From positions 24,104,437 to 24,168,436 of the forward strand of contig CM056551.1 in the NCBI GenBank assembly GCA_029721515.1: a stretch of DNA of 64,000 bases, in the 5' to 3' direction. Each line of letters begins with the position of its first letter. Position 1 is the first letter of the stretch. This document shows positions 38,101 through 50,266 of this stretch, in pieces. Position numbers and translations under genes: made by a program. The notes beneath the pieces are model-generated. The model did not search any database. It worked only from the letters and a program-made list of their open reading frames with translations, and was not told the DNA's origin. Source of the DNA: Synanceia verrucosa (lineage: Eukaryota; Chordata; Actinopteri; Perciformes; Synanceiidae).

Positions 38101-41100
38101 GATTATTATAATGGAATGAACAGTGTCCCTTCGGCGAAGTCATATCACTCCATGTATGACTGTGACTTTCACATTCTCTTCTTTGTGTGTGGGATTATGA
38201 ATACCAATCTCCTCTCTACACCACCATCATTGTAATATTATCTGTTATCAAACTGTTCTGGGTTTTAGCCCAAAGATAAACCACAAAAAAAAGTTGCTCT
38301 TTGAAACAGACGCTGTCCATGAAGACTGCTAATGATAGATCGACTACATATAAATAGACTACAAACTAACTAAAGCAGTAATAACAGTCTCCTCTCTCCA
38401 CAGCAGAATCATGATGATCAGTGAGAGGAATCAATACTGTTTTGTTGCTGCATTGATCCCATTTGTGATGAGGGAGATTAAAAGAGAGCAGAGGGCCCCT
38501 TTGTAAAGTCACCCAGCATTACTCTTCACATTTGTCTCCCCATTGATCAGAGCCTGTTTTCAGTCTTTGACTCACTGTATTTACTCATCAACATTACAGG
38601 GTGTTACCGGGGCCGAGGGTTTTCAAATAGGGTGTCAGGCTCATTGTTATCAGTGAGAGTAGCAGAAATATTAGAGTTTGAATTTATCTCTCTCCTTGTT
38701 AGCTACATACACTATATTGCCAAAAGTATTCGCTCACCTGTCTTGACTCGCATATGAACTTAAGTGACATCCCATTCCTAATCCATAGGGTTCAATACGA
38801 CATCGGTCCACCCTTTGCAGCTATAAGAGCTTCAACTCTTCTGGGAAGGCTGTCCACAAGGTTTAGGAGTGTGTTTATGGGGATTTTTGACCATTCTTCC
38901 AGAAGCATATTTGTGAGGTCACACTGATGTTGGATGAGAAGGCCTGGCTCCCAGTCTCTGCTCTAATTCATCCCAAAGGTGTTCTATCGGGTTGAGGTCA
39001 GGACTCTGTGCAGGGCAGTCAAGTTCATCCACACCAGACTCTGTCATCCATGTCTTTATGGACCTTGCTTTGTGCACTGGTGCACAGTCATGTTGGAAGA
39101 GGAAGGGGCCAGCTCCAAACTGTTCCCACAAAGTTGGGAGCATGGAATTGTCCAAAATGTCTTGGTATGCTGAAGCATTCAGAGTTCCTTTCACTGGAAC
39201 TAAGGGGTCAAGCCCAGCTCCTGAAAAACAACCCCACACCATAATCCCCCCTCCACCAAACTTTACACTTGGCACAATGCAGTCCGACAAGTATCGTTCT
39301 CTTGGCAACTGCCAAACTCAGACTCGTCCATCAGATTGACAGATGGAGAAGCGTGATTCGTCATTCCAGAGAACGTGTCTCCACTGCTCTAGAGTCCAGT
39401 GGTGGCGTGCTTTACACCACTTTGCATTGCACTTGGTGATGTATGGCTTGGATGCAGCTGCTCGGCCATGGAAACCCATTCCATGAAGCTCTCTGTGCAC
39501 TGTTCTTGAGCTAATCTGAAGGCCACATGAAGTTTGGAGGTCTGTAACGATTGACTGAAAGTTGGTGACCTCTTCACACTATGCACCTCAGCATCCACTG
39601 ACCCCACTCCGTCGGTTTACGTGACCTACCACTTTGTGGCTGAGTTGCTGTCCTTCCCAAACACTTCCATGTTCTTATTCAGCTGACAGTTGACTGTGGA
39701 ATATTTAGGAGCGAGGAAATTTCACGACTGGATTTGTTGCACAGGTGGCATCCTATCACAGTTCCACTCTGGAATTCACTGAGCTCCTGAGAGCGACCCA
39801 TTCTTTCACAAATGTTTATAAAAGCAGTCTGCATGCCTAGGTGCTTGATTTTATACATCTGTGGCCATGGAAGTGATTGGAACACCTGATTCTGATTATT
39901 TGGATGGGTGAGTGAATACTTTTGGCAATATAGCGTAGGTTATCTAACAGTCTATATTCCCTTTTTAAACAACTGATCATCAAGTTTAACATTCAGCCAG
40001 TCATTCAACATAACATCAAATTCACTGATCAGGAAAGGAGGCAAAGTTTAATGTTGTGCCATATTTTATTGTGACACTTCACTATTTGCCAGCAGAGGCA
40101 CTTTTAGAGGACACAACTGCTAAAACACTTCTTGGCTGAGAGTCAGTGTTGTGTGGCTTTGACTACTTAGAGGGAGATGTTTTCCAATTTTCAGTGGTGA
40201 ATGATGATATAAAAAACAAAAAAAGAAATCTGTGAAGGTCATCACGTCAGACTGTTAGCAGGGAGTAAGAGAGGTTTATTCTTAGATGGTCTTGTCATTG
40301 TGTCATTGAGCAAGGCATGGCTGAAATGTTGTTAAAAATAACAGCTGGAACAAAGACATTTCTGGAGATCTCGCATGTGTAAGTCTGGACATCCATCTTT
40401 ATCAACCAGTTAAAGCATCTGTAACTAATGTTTTATATTAACACTGGATTCAGATTGCTTTCATTCATGCTTGCAGATGTCAGTATGGACAGGGGGACAT
40501 GTCCATTCATAGTGACACTGATCCGTCCCCCCACTTTCCCAGCATAAGGAGACAAACATCGCCGGTAAAACAGAGGATTAATGTCATTGCAGCAGCATTG
40601 GGGGCCTGGTGTGTGTGTGATTCAACTCACGGTGCATTCAAGTTGTACATGAATGTTGGAATTTCTAAGCTGAAAGTCAGAATTTAAATCAGAACCCTCG
40701 TGAAGTCGGCTCTCCAGCTCAGAAAGTCAGATTAATCTCACCAACCAGACATAGAATTCATGCTATCTGCTACTGATGTAAACAGTAGCCACATGTTTTG
40801 TTGTAATGCTGGAAGAGCTGGGAGCACTAAACTTTGAAGTTCTGACTTCCCTGAACACATCATAGGGCAAACTCTCACTCCCCAGGGTCCTTAAGAGGAA
40901 CTAATAAGTTACTTTTAACAGTGACATGTTACTTTTTGATGTAAGTAATCAATAAAGTAATTGAGTTATCTTTTGAATGAAGTAACTTTTATCTGTAACT
41001 AGTTAGTATTTTTCACAACTAGCACATCACTGTTGACCACAGTGGTCAGTAAAAAAAATAAACCCTGAAAATCCAAAGTACATCATCTGTTCAACACCAA

Positions 41101-44100
41101 AGAGCAGACAGACAAAGCTTAAAAGTGGCTGGTAAACACAGTTCACACAGCTAACAAAGAGCCAGATATTTTCCTTAAAATAAGCTTAAAGGAGAGCAAA
41201 TTATGTGTGTAAAAGGCCTGCAGGAGGTAACTCATTTGTTTCCTTATACATAAGGTAATTTCTATTAGGTCACCAATGAGATAAATAGTTCAAAATACCA
41301 GAAGAAAACACATTCATGGGAGATATGTGAGTTAAGACAGATACAAATCAGATCCTCTCTCCCCTTATCTTTCCAGGCAGTGTTGTTTACTTGGGGATGA
41401 TGGTTGGAGCCTTCTTCTGGGGAGGGATGTCTGACAAAGTGGGCCGCAGACAGTGCCTCCTCATTTGCATGTCCACCAACGGCTTCTTCGCCTTCCTGTC
41501 ATCTTTCGTCCAGGGATATGGCCTCTTCCTACTTTGCCGTCTCATTGCAGGCTTTGGGTAAGTCTGATAAAATCAAGGTCATTCTGGGATGGCCAAAGAT
41601 GGCATGCTGTGGCGAACCAATGGCACCTCAAAGTTTTCTTCTTTACTTTGGTCAGACTATCTGAACATAAAGTACATGTCCAAACTCAACATGTGCATCA
41701 AATCAATCTATTTGAGGTCTCTGTCCTTCCTAATTATTACTCCCTTTGTTGACTTCCACCGAGTAACTGTTGAAGTTATTACAAAGAGATTTTCCTGTTA
41801 CGGTGATGTAAAGTCTGGTTTCTCTCTTTCTGCTCCACCGGAAGTTTGTTATTTCTGACTTTTTTACCATAAATATGAATTTTATCCTATTGCTGTAGTG
41901 CAGGGCAGTACAATGTGTCAGTGTCAGCCAGCGACTCACCAATGCACATTGTTATATCCAGTGACATTCGACTTCAATATGCATTCTTACATTCTTAATC
42001 TCTTAAAATACCCATTGTGTTTCAGTGTGTGTGAAAACCAAACCTCTACCAGACACAGATCCTCTGTCAGCCTCTTACTGCATAAAACCATATGGTGCAG
42101 ATGTTGTAACTGTTCCTTTAAGGGCTAATTCAGTAATTGCTTCTGCACCACTCTCCCCAGAGACATCCAGAGTAATTGAAAAGGCTGTCCAAGCTGCCAG
42201 TACGACCTGAGTCTGTGAATCATGATGATTTTTTGGATTAAATTTTGGGAAAAATATGCTTAGTTGTCCTTATATTTTGCTTACTCGGTCTCCTTTTATG
42301 TCATAGCATTGATCCTTCAGTTTATTTTATTTTAATGGAAAACAATTGAAACAATTTAAAGTTGTTACATTTAACACAAATCAATCAAGCAGCCAAGCAT
42401 TTATGACCAAAAAGATTAACAGTTATTTATATCTTTATCGGCAAAACAAAATAGTGTTGTAGAGTGTTATATAACAAATATTACCAACTAAATTAAAATT
42501 TTATTAAAATTTTATTTTATTTTACAATTTAAATTAGCCAATTAACCTAATCCCCATGCATGTTTTTGGATGGTGGGAGGAAGTCGGAGTACCCGGAGAG
42601 AACCTACACAGACACAGGGAGAACATGCACACTGCAACAACTCCACACAGAAGCCGGTACCTTCTTGCTGTGAGTCGACAGTGCTAACCACTAACCCAGC
42701 ATTTGGAAGAAAAAATAAACACCAGACAAAATTATACACAGTCTTGCGATGGGATCATCAGCTGCAGCACTAAATCAAATTAAAATTTTCCCTGACAGTG
42801 TTTGACTTGTTCGGGCACATTCACACTGAAAGATGTTGCTAACTAACTAACTTTCTCATTCTCTTTCAGGATAGGAGGTGCTGTGCCCATTGTTTTCTCC
42901 TTCTTTGCAGAGGTGTTGTCCAGGGAGAAAAGAGGAGAGCACCTCAGCTGGTTGTGTATGTTCTGGATGATTGGAGAGATCTATGCATCTGCTATGGCCT
43001 GGGCCATCATACCACACTATGGTGAGTTTATCAGTTAATACACGTTTTAATTTACTCCCATCTTTGCTGTGATTGTGCTTCCTGATAAAAGGAAAAGGTC
43101 AATTATAAGTTGTATACAGTAAAAGTTCTATCCAGTGAAGGCTGTAAGATTATTAAGTTTGGCAGCTTGGCAATGTGACTTCATGCTATAAACTCCTGAC
43201 TACGGGTTACAAAAATGTAAGGTTCCCCATGGCGGTGGGTTGAGGTGCTAGTTTTTCCTGCCATGGGAATCAGTCACCTAATAGCTGTGAGTGGCTGCAG
43301 GCTGTGCAAGGCAGAGGTTAAGAGATTAAGGTACGCATGGATACCATAGAGCAGGCGCATGCTGAAAGGGTGAGGGCAGGCCTGTGGGAGAGAGAGCTGT
43401 GATTTATGACAATGCCGCATTACATACATCCGCATGATGAAAAGAAACAAAAAGAAGGGAATGTGTTTCCTTCCTGTTCTCCTCTCCTGCTCACATTCTC
43501 CTTCACTTCTTCCCTGCTTTTTGTTCAACGTGCTCTCCCTTTCTTTTACTGCACCCCCCCCACACACATCCACCATCCTGTTTTGTACTCACCCCATATC
43601 TCTGTCTAACTCTGTCCTTCCTTTTATTACCTCTCCTCTCTCTCTGTTCTCTGTCTCTGCAAAGTGTTCTTCTTGATCAAGCATAATTAGGTTTTTCTCC
43701 TTGCTCTAACAGGACAAAGCTACAGCTAGGGGTGATTTATGGCCAGACCATGCTTAAGCCAACCTGTGACGTCATTGAGAGAGAGACAGTGTGTGTGTGT
43801 GTGTGTGTCTTGCTGTAAGTGGCGTTGATGATGTTTGAGCGGGCTGCAGACACATACAGTTCTTCTTCAGGGGAAATTGAAGGCAGTAATATCTGACATT
43901 GTAAAAGGTCATCTGGGTTAACTCACAGGTATGACAAAATGATACATACCACACACACACACACACACACACACACAACATCACTAATCATGGAGTTCCA
44001 CAGAGATGCATTCACACATGCACAGATCCACTCACATAGTAAAGGACTCACAAACCCTTCTGAAACCAGAAGTCTCCACCAGGAAACACAGCTGTCAGAT

Positions 44101-44569
44101 CTGCTGACATCCTATTGATGGGATGGTCGTAGTCTTACTTTGCTCTTGTTCTCTCTGACACTCACTACCACTCCGTCTCTCTTTCTCTCAGAGGGAACTA
44201 CGTGTCTTGCATACATACTCCAGCACTCACCAGTGGTTTTTATGGTCTCTCTGAAGTGCTGCAGTGCCGAACCAACAGCATTACGATGTGGGGGCCAAAA
44301 AGCCTCCTGCAGGGACACCTTTAGGTTTACTTTGAACAGAAACATAAAGGTATCAGTGATGGGTTATGAGACAAGTGTCTCAACGTTGGTGTTTAATACA
44401 CCATTAGGGCACTCATTTATCATCTCCACTTGCTGACTCCTAATGTCTCCCAAAAGCCCCCCTGCCAGACTCACAGCTGGGGCCATGGAGGAGGTCTGCT
44501 CAGCACAGATCCTCATCACACTGACAGGAGAGTTTGATGAGTTTACTGGCTGCCCACCAGAGTAACCTC

Positions 44570-44636
<67 letters not shown>

Positions 44637-47600
44637 CAGCCTGGCAGTAGGGTAGCACTGCTGAGTCAGTCATCCATAGACTTAGTCAATTATGTACATA
44701 ATCCCTGTAATGAGATTTCCAATGGCCTGGGTGAAACAGTAACCCTGAGGGGCAGCAAGCTACACTACATTTTTGTAGAAAAGGCAATCACTGCTAAACA
44801 ACTCCTTCCCTTTCTGTCTTTCTCTCTCTCTCTCTGTTAGTCTGTCTCTTTCTCTCTTTACTTCTCTCACTCTCACTCTGACTCACTCCAGACGTACACA
44901 ATATCACACACACAAAGACAGGGAAATAAATAAAGGGAGAAAGCAGGAGTACACACAGAAGAGATATCTTTGAAAAAAGTCATTAATGACGCCTGAGAGC
45001 AAAACCCCAATCATTGCTTATATATTTCCTTTTCCTTTTGCAGTTTATTTATTGATTTTTAAAAATAAAATCCCCCCTTTGAAAGCAGTCATTTTTAGCA
45101 GTTCTTATGCGTTTCTTTCAAAGCCGGATTGTACAGTGATATGATGCTGTGAGATTAATTCCAAGCTGCCTTTTTCTGGCATAACCATTAGCGTTAACCC
45201 CCTCCTCACCCGCTGACTCCCCTCCTACGCCTGTTGATGGATAATGGTGCTCTTCCCTTTGGAGCGGCATCTCCATGAAGCACCATCTGTGATCTGTGGA
45301 GAAACGTGGGAGGTCACGACTGACACAGCGACCCCTTTCTGTGCTTCCTCCCAATAAAAAAGAAAAAAAAAAAGAACCCATTGAGAGCGCAGATTCAGAT
45401 CTATATATACAGAACACTGACATGTGATTGTGTCATGCTGCACTGCTGTACATATAGTAGACATTTAAATTACTCCTTTATGTAACTCTGCACCCAATAA
45501 ACACAGAATAAATCTCTCACACATAAATTGCAGCAATACATTGAATTTGATGATGTTTAGGGCCTTTGTTACCTGGAAAAATTGTTTAATTGTTTAGTTG
45601 TTTGGAAGATTGTGCATCTATGGCAGTGAAATAATAAAAAATAAGTTTGGTTGTGGCAACAACAGATACATTTCGAATCTGTCATCATTTCTTAATCATG
45701 GTGTCTCTCCACTGAATGGTTTACAAGGTTGTTTTTGTGAAAATTCTGAAAAAATTAAAATTTCAAGTAACCTTTTGCATTGTTTTGTATGTATAATTCT
45801 GTATTTACTAGTGTATATGCAAGAGTGGGAGTTGGGCTTTATGACAGTCGTGTCAGTGTCATCTGCATATGATAATTCATGTGATTAATTTCTGTGCTTT
45901 TTCTCTTTCAATGCAAGTTTCTGTGTGTACGTGCATATATGAGTGCACCCCCATTTGTGGGAGTATTTAAGTCTGTGTGTGTGTGTGTGTGTGTATGTGT
46001 GTGTGTACATGTTACAATGATTAATGAGTCTTGGAGAGTGCCTGCAGGCTGAGATCAGGTGCAACAAGATTTAACTTAGCAGAAAACACTCAATTCCCTT
46101 CCTACACATTCAATTAACCCATCCCCGTGCACTTCTCTGTGCTCCCTCTGCAGAGCCATTCATCTCTGAGCTTACACATCACTCTCTGGCCGCCGAGTGC
46201 TCTCATTTAAAAGCCATCTTTTATTTGCAGCCCCTTTGTGTCCACAGTATGAGTTGCACACATACCATTTAGAATCAAGCTCTCAGATCAAGTTGCCCAG
46301 CTTGGCCCAGATGAGGATATACAGTAGTGTCTCCACTTCACTTGATGTTATTTAGTCACTGCTTCCTCAAAGCATCAGTTCAAGACTCATTACTGTAAGT
46401 AATCGTATTTGCTTTTATGAGACCCCTGTGAGCTGAAGGTTGGCTAAATATGGTTTACTGAGCATTGTTGTTTGATTCATGTGTAATTCACATCTGGAAT
46501 CAAGCAGTTATGACCAGAAAGATTATCAGTAATTTGTTTTCAGGATTTTACATTATAGTAAGTCATCCCATATTTCTTTACCAGCAAAACAATAGAAAAT
46601 TACTGAAAACATAATAGTGGGATAGAGTGTGATGCACAAATAATTACCAGCTAACCCTAATCCAGCATTTGGAGAAAAAAAAAGAAATACTAGACCCAAT
46701 CTTGCAGTTGGATCATCAGCTGCAACACCAAATCAGACCAGGGGTGTTCTGCATCTTTGAATTTATTTTGATCTCAACTACACATCTGTAAAGCTGCTTG
46801 GATCAGATCACACTTTGCCATGACAACACACTCACAGATTCACAATGTGAAAACCAGCATCACCACCACAGCTGGTATAGGCACTGTGGCTGCAGACATA
46901 TCAACATATAGATTATGTTAGCAGACAACTTAAGTTATTGTTGAAGTATATAAATGCCTTCACCTCAGCTAGTATGTCTCTACGTGATTTTCATTGTGGT
47001 TCACAGGTTGGAGTTTCAGTATGGGTTCAGCATACCAGTTTCACAGCTGGAGGGTGTTTGTGGTCGTCTGTGCCCTGCCTTGTGTTTGTGCTGTGGTGGC
47101 ACTTACCTTCATGCCCGAAAGTCCCAGGTTCTACCTGGAGGTAAGGCTATTTTCTATAATTATCACAACAACTCTTATCCCTCATGAATCTGCTGCAGCA
47201 GTTGTATCTTGAAGACTAGAGCCTTGTGGTGCTGTGTCATTGTCACCAAGTGTCCGTGCTCATCAGTTTTTACATTCAACATCTCTAGAATAATATGTCA
47301 GGCAAATTTGGAGTGCTTGGACATTTCCCAGATGTTTAATAACACTAAACAGTGTGAGTCATCTAAAAGTCTTGGAGGACGCCCGGAGCTCCGTGACAGT
47401 AGGTTTGTTGCTGCACGACAATTACCCTTTGAAGTGAAATGAGTCATCGTTGTCGTGACTTTCAGTGTTTTGGCCCATCTCCAAAAAATCAAAGGAATAA
47501 ATTTATGTACAGTCTATATGATTGCTGTCCCTGAGCAAGCGAGACCGGTGCTAATCCCATGAATTTATCTTCTCTCTTTCTCTCGCTTTCCCTCCTGTCA

Positions 47601-50266
47601 GGTGGGGAAGCATGATGAAGCCTGGATGATCCTCAAACAGATCCACGACACCAACATGAGAGCGCGTGGGCAGCCGGAGAAAGTCTTCACTGTGAGTGTT
47701 TGTTTCTGCCGTGCGCTGTCTTGACTGGGTTTCCTGATGCTTAAGGAAGCAAAGAGGCTTATATTCTGCCACCGCTGGGACAGGATTTAACACTTTCACT
47801 GAGCAGGATCACATCTGAATTATGAAGGTTCTCAAAGCTGTTTTGTGTCGTTCAGGCTTATTTGCTTCGTGAGCAGCACTTTGGGAAAGCCTTTCAATCA
47901 ACATGTTGTATACTTCAGCACACATTGTTTTCAATGATTGTTATCACAGTCATCATGTGCTTTTAAGATAGTTAAAAGAAATATGTGAAAACCTTAATAC
48001 AAGTAACATTCATGATATTGCTTATGTAATCACAGTGATGTCAAGAAATGAATGTTGAATGCACCTGTTGTGTTATGCTATAAAACCTACTGTGTTGTGC
48101 TGTGATGATCATCAGTTTCTCTATTGATTACTCTCTCAGGTAAACAGGATCAAGATCCCCAAACAGCTGGATGAACTGGTGGAAATGGAGTCAGAGTCTG
48201 GCAACCCAGTTTCCAAGTTTTTCTTTAGGATAAAAGCTGAAATACATGGGGTAAATATCTCTGACTTATTATGAATTTCTGTCCACTACCTCAATCCTAA
48301 ACTCTTTTTATCGCATGATGTGTAATATTTCTCTTTACTCTATTTAGATCTATCTGAATCTCATGAAGTGCTTCAACTACCCTATGCGAGAAAACATGAT
48401 GCGACTAGCCGTAGTGTGGCTCACGCTGTCTTTCGGGTGAGCTTCCTCCTGATGTCATTTGTGACACAAGTCTAATTTCTCCAGTCAGATAATAACACTA
48501 GGCAGTCAGACTTACAGCCAAATTGAATTTCTGTCATCTTGATCTCTGTGCTGTGCAGAAGTAGCATGGTTTCGAAATCAATCACAGTTTGTGAATCAAT
48601 ACTGGTCCATTGGTGTCTCAGCGGGAGCAGAGATAGGAGTGAAATCAATCAGAGTTAAATAAAAAAAGCCCTGAAAACACTCTTTAAAATCTAACAGAAA
48701 CCACAAGTGTCTTCAGGTCTTATGGTGTCTGACTGTTCAATGGAAGAGTGTATCTGTCAGATCTCATTCAATATAAATCCAGATTCTTTGGCTGATCAAT
48801 TTATCAACGGTTTGGAAGATCCTGATATCATTGCGTCCTTCTTTTTGCAGGTATTATGGCCTGTCAGTGTGGTTCCCTGATGTCATTAAACACCTTCAGG
48901 CAGATGAGTATGCCTCCAAAGTGAAGCTGCACAACAATGAATGCGTTGAAGACTTCACCTTCAACTTCACTTTGGAAAACCAGATACATAAAAATGGCCT
49001 CTTCATCAATGACCGGTAGGACAAGTAATAATATTAGCAGACTTAGTGGATGAATTATTGATTGGATGGATGATTATTGTAGTGTGATTGAATATTACAA
49101 AAGCAGAATGTAACTGTGCTCCATCAGATTCATCAACATGAAGCTGAAGTCCGTCACATTCATCAACTCCACCTTTCGTAACTGTTACTTTGATGACGTG
49201 ACGTCAGTGGGCTCCTTCTTCCGCAACTGCACTTTCATCGATTCTTTCTTCTTCAACACAGGTGAGATATGATGGTTCATATATTCTTGAACTCTTGCTG
49301 ATCAGGTATGATAGGGTCATAAAATATTTTTTGGGGATTCTTTTGGCAGACATTGATGAATCCAAGCTGATTGATGGCACAGAAGTGGTCAACAGCACAT
49401 TCACCCACAACAAGAAAGGATGTCAGATGACATTTGATGACGACTACAGTGCATACTGGGTCTACTTCATCAACTTCCTGGGCACCCTGGCTGTTCTGCC
49501 AGGCAACATTGTGTCCGCCCTTCTCATGGACAAGATCGGGCGCCTGTCTATGTTAGGTAAGAACAGAGGGTAAGAGTGAGGTTTGAGTGTGCACTTGGGT
49601 AATTGGTTTTCACGTTGAGTGGAGGCTCAAGGAATCAATGTGGCATCCACTGATGAGTGTGAGAGGCAGTTTTGTTAAGGCCCATAACTCAGTTGTCCAT
49701 TAGTCAAATGAATAGCACTAAATCTGGCTCGGTGTGTGTTTGCATGTCCATCAGGTGGCTCCATGGTCCTTTCAGGCATCAGCTGTTTCTTCTTGTGGTT
49801 CGGCACCAGTGAGTCCATGATGATTTTCATGTTGTGTCTTTACAACGGCCTCAGCATCTCTGCCTGGAACTCCCTGGATGTGGTCACGACTGAATCATTC
49901 CCTACCGTCAGGAGGTGAGAAGGCAAACAATGGATGAGTACATCCTGGCTTACACAGTTGATTTATGGATTTACATATAGTGGGCAGAGATACACATACA
50001 TCACAGGGTTGATTCATTCAGTGCTAACATGTTTCTCTCTCTACCTTTCACCTCCTCCTGTCCCTGATTCTCCTTTCCCCAGAGGAACAGGCTTCGGGTT
50101 CTGTAACGCTCTGTGTAAGCTGGCCGCAGTCATGGGGAACCTGATTTTTGGTTCTCTAGTTGGCATCACAAATGCCATCCCCATCCTCTTGGCCTCGTCT
50201 GTGCTTGTTGGGGGAGGCCTGGTTGCACTGCGGTTGCCTGACACCAGGATGAATGTCCTCATGTAA
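29205..50266 (+). CDS. sv2c: Synaptic vesicle glycoprotein 2C (complete coding region, 734 aa)
   Basis: Twelve-transmembrane major-facilitator-superfamily protein of synaptic vesicles. Coding exons: 29205-29802, 41377-41557, 42870-43021, 47007-47140, 47602-47691, 48140-48250, 48348-48436, 48851-49015, 49128-49261, 49350-49556, 49755-49914, 50083-50266. All are GT-AG and the phase is continuous to the TAA. The first exon gives MEDTYNNRTSLAKGAKDM, an acidic cytoplasmic N-terminus and TM1. The next holds the MFS motif GGMSDKVGRRQ. Exons 8-10 form the large luminal domain, and the last two carry the final membrane helices, ending NVLM. Human SV2C is 727 aa. The N-terminus and the iqgap2 neighbour favour SV2C over SV2A or SV2B. 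Its transport substrate is unknown. Confidence 0.95.
30247..30602 (-). mobile_element. SINE-like repeat, copy B, with 12-base target duplication
   Basis: Minus-strand copy of the family at 17204-17516, with the (CCAT)n tail complement at its left end and the head at its right end. CAACTTCTACAT flanks it exactly at 30235-30246 and 30603-30614, a clear target-site duplication that indicates retroposition. The B-box region GGGATTCGAACCCGG is present twice, 18 bases apart (30546-30560 and 30564-30578). Confidence 0.85.
33352..33560. repeat. Polypurine tract in sv2c intron
   Basis: About 210 bases made almost only of A and G on the plus strand, with scattered interruptions. Complementary-type pyrimidine blocks lie at 32524-32815 and 33843-33975. 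It is simple-sequence rather than coding; frames read on either strand are compositional. Confidence 0.7.
34718..35000 (+). repeat. Dispersed repeat with (CA)n and CTAACCCTAA blocks
   Basis: A (CA)n run at about 34720-34757 is followed by TTATGGGGACTTTACATTGA, ATAGACACTTACC, CCTAACCCTAAACCTAACC, and GGGGACATGCATTTTGTCCCC. I recall this arrangement from many fish loci as a dispersed repeat. It has no coding frame. The CTAACCCTAA part resembles telomere repeats but is short and degenerate. Confidence 0.5.
35074..35232. repeat. (TA)n microsatellite beside a Tc1 element
   Basis: Nearly pure TA with GATA interruptions, running directly into the left end of the Tc1 element at 35240. On the far side only TATATATC remains, consistent with insertion at a TA inside the array. 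Confidence 0.9.
35240..36848 (+). mobile_element. Full-length Tc1-like transposon, copy 1
   Basis: 1609-base element with about 51-base identical terminal inverted repeats starting CAGTCATGGAAAAAATTATT and flanked by TA on both sides. It carries a near-complete DD34E transposase. Its ends and sequence are almost identical to the copy at the right edge of the window, which suggests recent activity. It lies in the large sv2c intron in sense orientation. Confidence 0.95.
35521..36550 (+). pseudogene. Tc1 transposase with one frameshift
   Basis: The start is MAKTKELCEATKAAILALLE with the N-terminal helix-turn-helix (SERQVAKKLKISKTAVH). The frame breaks in a run of ten A at 35647-35656, where nine would keep it open; the rest continues from about 35657 to the TAA at 36548-36550. 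Catalytic motifs are SDESNF, QQDNAPCH and SPDLNPIENLW, giving an intact DDE triad. Apart from the homopolymer slip, which could also be a sequencing error, the enzyme looks complete. Confidence 0.85.
38710..39935 (-). mobile_element. Second Tc1-like family, degraded copy
   Basis: Ends CACTATATTGCCAAAAGTAT at the left and the near-complement TTTGGCAATATAGCG at the right, with TA on both sides. Minus-strand transposase pieces lie in different frames: helix-turn-helix part about 39885-39679, WNDESRF about 39380-39340, and FQHDCAPVHKARS and SPDLNPIEHLWDELEQRL within 39308-38919. Frameshifts and stops break it, so it is an inactive copy. The family differs from the element at 35240. Confidence 0.9.
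40894..41035 (+). repeat. Diverged TTACTTTT-type dispersed repeat
   Basis: Repeated TAAGTTACTTTTAACAGTGA, ATGTTACTTTTTGATG, GAAGTAACTTTTATCTGTAA and ACTAGTTAGTATTTTTCACA match a short non-coding repeat I recall from many vertebrate genomes. Ends are degenerate and no target duplication is clear. Confidence 0.45.
42381..42776 (+). repeat. Intronic repeat unit, copy 1, split by a SINE
   Basis: Segments 42381-42492 and 42690-42776 align in order with one continuous segment at 46499-46735. Shared stretches include AATCAAGCAG, TTATGACCA, GGATCATCAGCTGCA and CCAGCATTTGGA. Between the two halves lies a SINE-like copy. Copies 1 and 2 are in consecutive sv2c introns. The origin of the unit is unknown. 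Confidence 0.65.
42523..42691 (-). mobile_element. SINE-like repeat, copy C, truncated
   Basis: Minus-strand copy of the same family as 17204 and 30247. The head end lies at the right (AGTGCTAACCACT), the GCATGTTCTCC block is present, and the 3' part with the GGAT tail is missing. The B box is reduced to CCGGTACC. It interrupts the intronic repeat unit described at 42381-42776. Confidence 0.75.
44572..44637. repeat. (TATC)n microsatellite
   Basis: About sixteen uninterrupted TATC units in an sv2c intron. Confidence 0.95.
46499..46735 (+). repeat. Intronic repeat unit, copy 2, uninterrupted
   Basis: Counterpart of the split unit at 42381-42776, without the SINE. The joining sequence ATTACCAGCTAACCC shows the state before insertion. 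Confidence 0.65.
48851..49556 (+). other. sv2c: Luminal pentapeptide-type domain of sv2c
   Basis: Exons 48851-49015, 49128-49261 and 49350-49556 encode the loop between TM7 and TM8. Alternating Phe/Asn steps (VTFINSTFRNCYFDDVTSV, NCTFIDSFFFNT) match the quadrilateral beta-helix known for SV2 luminal domains. Sequons NFT, NST and NCT suggest N-glycosylation in the vesicle lumen. In mammals this domain of SV2C is the known protein receptor site for botulinum neurotoxin A. Whether the fish loop binds toxin cannot be said from sequence. Confidence 0.85.

Larger units (their letters stand above)
29803..41376. other. sv2c: Large sv2c intron
   Basis: About 11.6 kb between the first and second coding exons. 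It holds a SINE-like copy (30247-30602), polypyrimidine and polypurine blocks (32524-32815, 33352-33560, 33843-33975), a dispersed repeat with CA run (34718-35000), a long TA repeat (35074-35232), two Tc1-like elements (35240-36848, 38710-39935) and a TTACTTTT-type repeat (40894-41035). No internal exon was recognised. Confidence 0.75.

Noticed and set aside
44572..44637. A CRISPR-like array
   Set aside because: Four-base tandem units without spacers in vertebrate DNA; it is a microsatellite.
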